Below, in pieces: positions 63,422 to 64,000 of a DNA stretch of 64,000 bases. The stretch is from JAICYJ01 sp038212095 (lineage in GTDB: Bacteria; Actinomycetota; Thermoleophilia; Gaiellales; JAICJC01), in the NCBI GenBank assembly GCA_038212095.1, contig JBBQUW010000001.1:62001-126000 (forward strand), given 5' to 3'. Under the pieces are notes generated by a model. It saw only the letters and a program-made list of their open reading frames with translations. It searched no databases and was not told where the DNA came from. The position numbers and the translations under genes were made by a program. The first letter of the stretch is position 1; each line of letters begins with the position of its first letter.

Positions 63422-64000
63422 GTGGCACTTCGTAGCACAGCCTTACGACTTTGCATGCTTGTCTTGGCGGCGTTGGCGTTCGGCGCTGCGATGTCGGTGA
63501 CCAAAGGTAACGATACCGGCGTCCGCGATGACATCGGCAACCTAAGTGCCCCCTGGCTGCTGCTGCCGTTCTTCGCGGGCACTGCGATGCGTGGGCGCGC
63601 GTTTGCCGGGGCGGCTGCCGGGCTGGTCTCTACGCTCGCGGCGCTTGCCGCCTTTTATGTCGCAAACGCCTTCGTCCTAGACCTCGGGCCACACTCGCTC
63701 GTGAACGAGGTGCGGCTGACGATCTCCTGGTACTGGTTCCCGCGCGGACTCATTAGCGGCCTCGTGTTCGGTGCGCTCGGCGCACTCTGGCGCAGACACG
63801 AATACCCCACGTTGGGAGCGGGTGTCGTCCTGGTGCTTGCGTTGGAGCCGCTCTTCTGGTCGTTCGTGCATCGCGCTGGTGGTGTGGCCGGATTCGACTT
63901 CCATCCTTCCCTCGCCGTTCAATCGGTGAGGCACTGGTCGGCCTGGTCGCGTACCTTTGCGTAGCAGGCATCGCCCGCCGCACGCACCGGCGCGCTGTGC
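63422..64000 (+). CDS. Multi-pass membrane protein, frameshifted and cut by window edge
   Basis: GTG 63422 has TATCAT six bases upstream (leaderless). The frame encodes about five helices to residue 165, then loses sense at TCGGTGAGG near 63926 and stops at 63964. Restoring one base gives EALVGLVAYLCVAGIARRTH, which continues to the window edge. Function unknown. Confidence 0.6.

Overview
The window is high-GC DNA, apparently around 70% in the core, with dense gene packing and many 1-4 bp start/stop overlaps (ATGA, GTGA, TTGA, TGATG). Many genes have a TAnnnT -10 element about six bases before the start codon and no Shine-Dalgarno, which suggests leaderless transcripts. Together with the gene families present (MsiK-type ABC ATPase, GH4 glycosidases, CBS next to cystathionine gamma-synthase, Lon, ECF sigma factors, a resuscitation-factor-like protein), this suggests a soil actinobacterium, perhaps Thermoleophilia. 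That placement is inference. I saw no rRNA, tRNA or CRISPR array.

Layout: 61-4873 holds a sigma-like membrane protein, two thiol redox proteins, a disulfide-reductase-type flavoprotein and an amine oxidase. 4926-15487 is a carbohydrate regulon: ABC ATPase, SIS-domain sugar-phosphate protein, DeoR regulator, amidohydrolase, ABC binding protein and two permeases, two tandem GH4 glycosidases and a LacD-type aldolase. A motif around GAGCA(g/a)AA recurs in its three intergenic regions. 15536-18649 is a small accessory patch of tiny membrane proteins and lipoproteins. 18769-27860 is housekeeping and metabolism: a mutarotase-like epimerase, RsgA, a muralytic-type secreted protein, kynureninase with a formamidase-like hydrolase, a GAF-PAS-GGDEF-EAL protein and an Nfu-type Fe-S protein.

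At 27861-30392 a tandem palindromic repeat is followed by an adenine deaminase gene flanked by two direct copies of a 182 bp element. Each copy has a promoter-like upstream part and a highly structured, almost invariant downstream part, so it is a candidate unknown ncRNA. 30393-50986 continues with an APC permease, a coupled CBS / YcaQ-type glycosylase / cystathionine gamma-synthase operon, an ECF sigma factor with a membrane-anchored partner, an MFS exporter, a DUF4395-thioredoxin protein, a MarR-regulated ABC exporter divergent from lon, an operon encoding four YbjQ-like domains, and an M14 peptidase.

From about 51498 to the right edge the style changes. A 2OG-Fe(II) oxygenase gene stops abruptly and is followed directly by a tyrosine recombinase and a primase-polymerase-like replication protein. 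Then comes about 10 kb of small lipoproteins, membrane proteins, broken genes and short dispersed repeats. This looks like an integrated element; its right end is not visible.

At least seven genes are interrupted by single-base frameshifts, mostly in or beside short homopolymers. Uncorrected sequencing error is the first explanation to test, so the pseudogene calls here are provisional.
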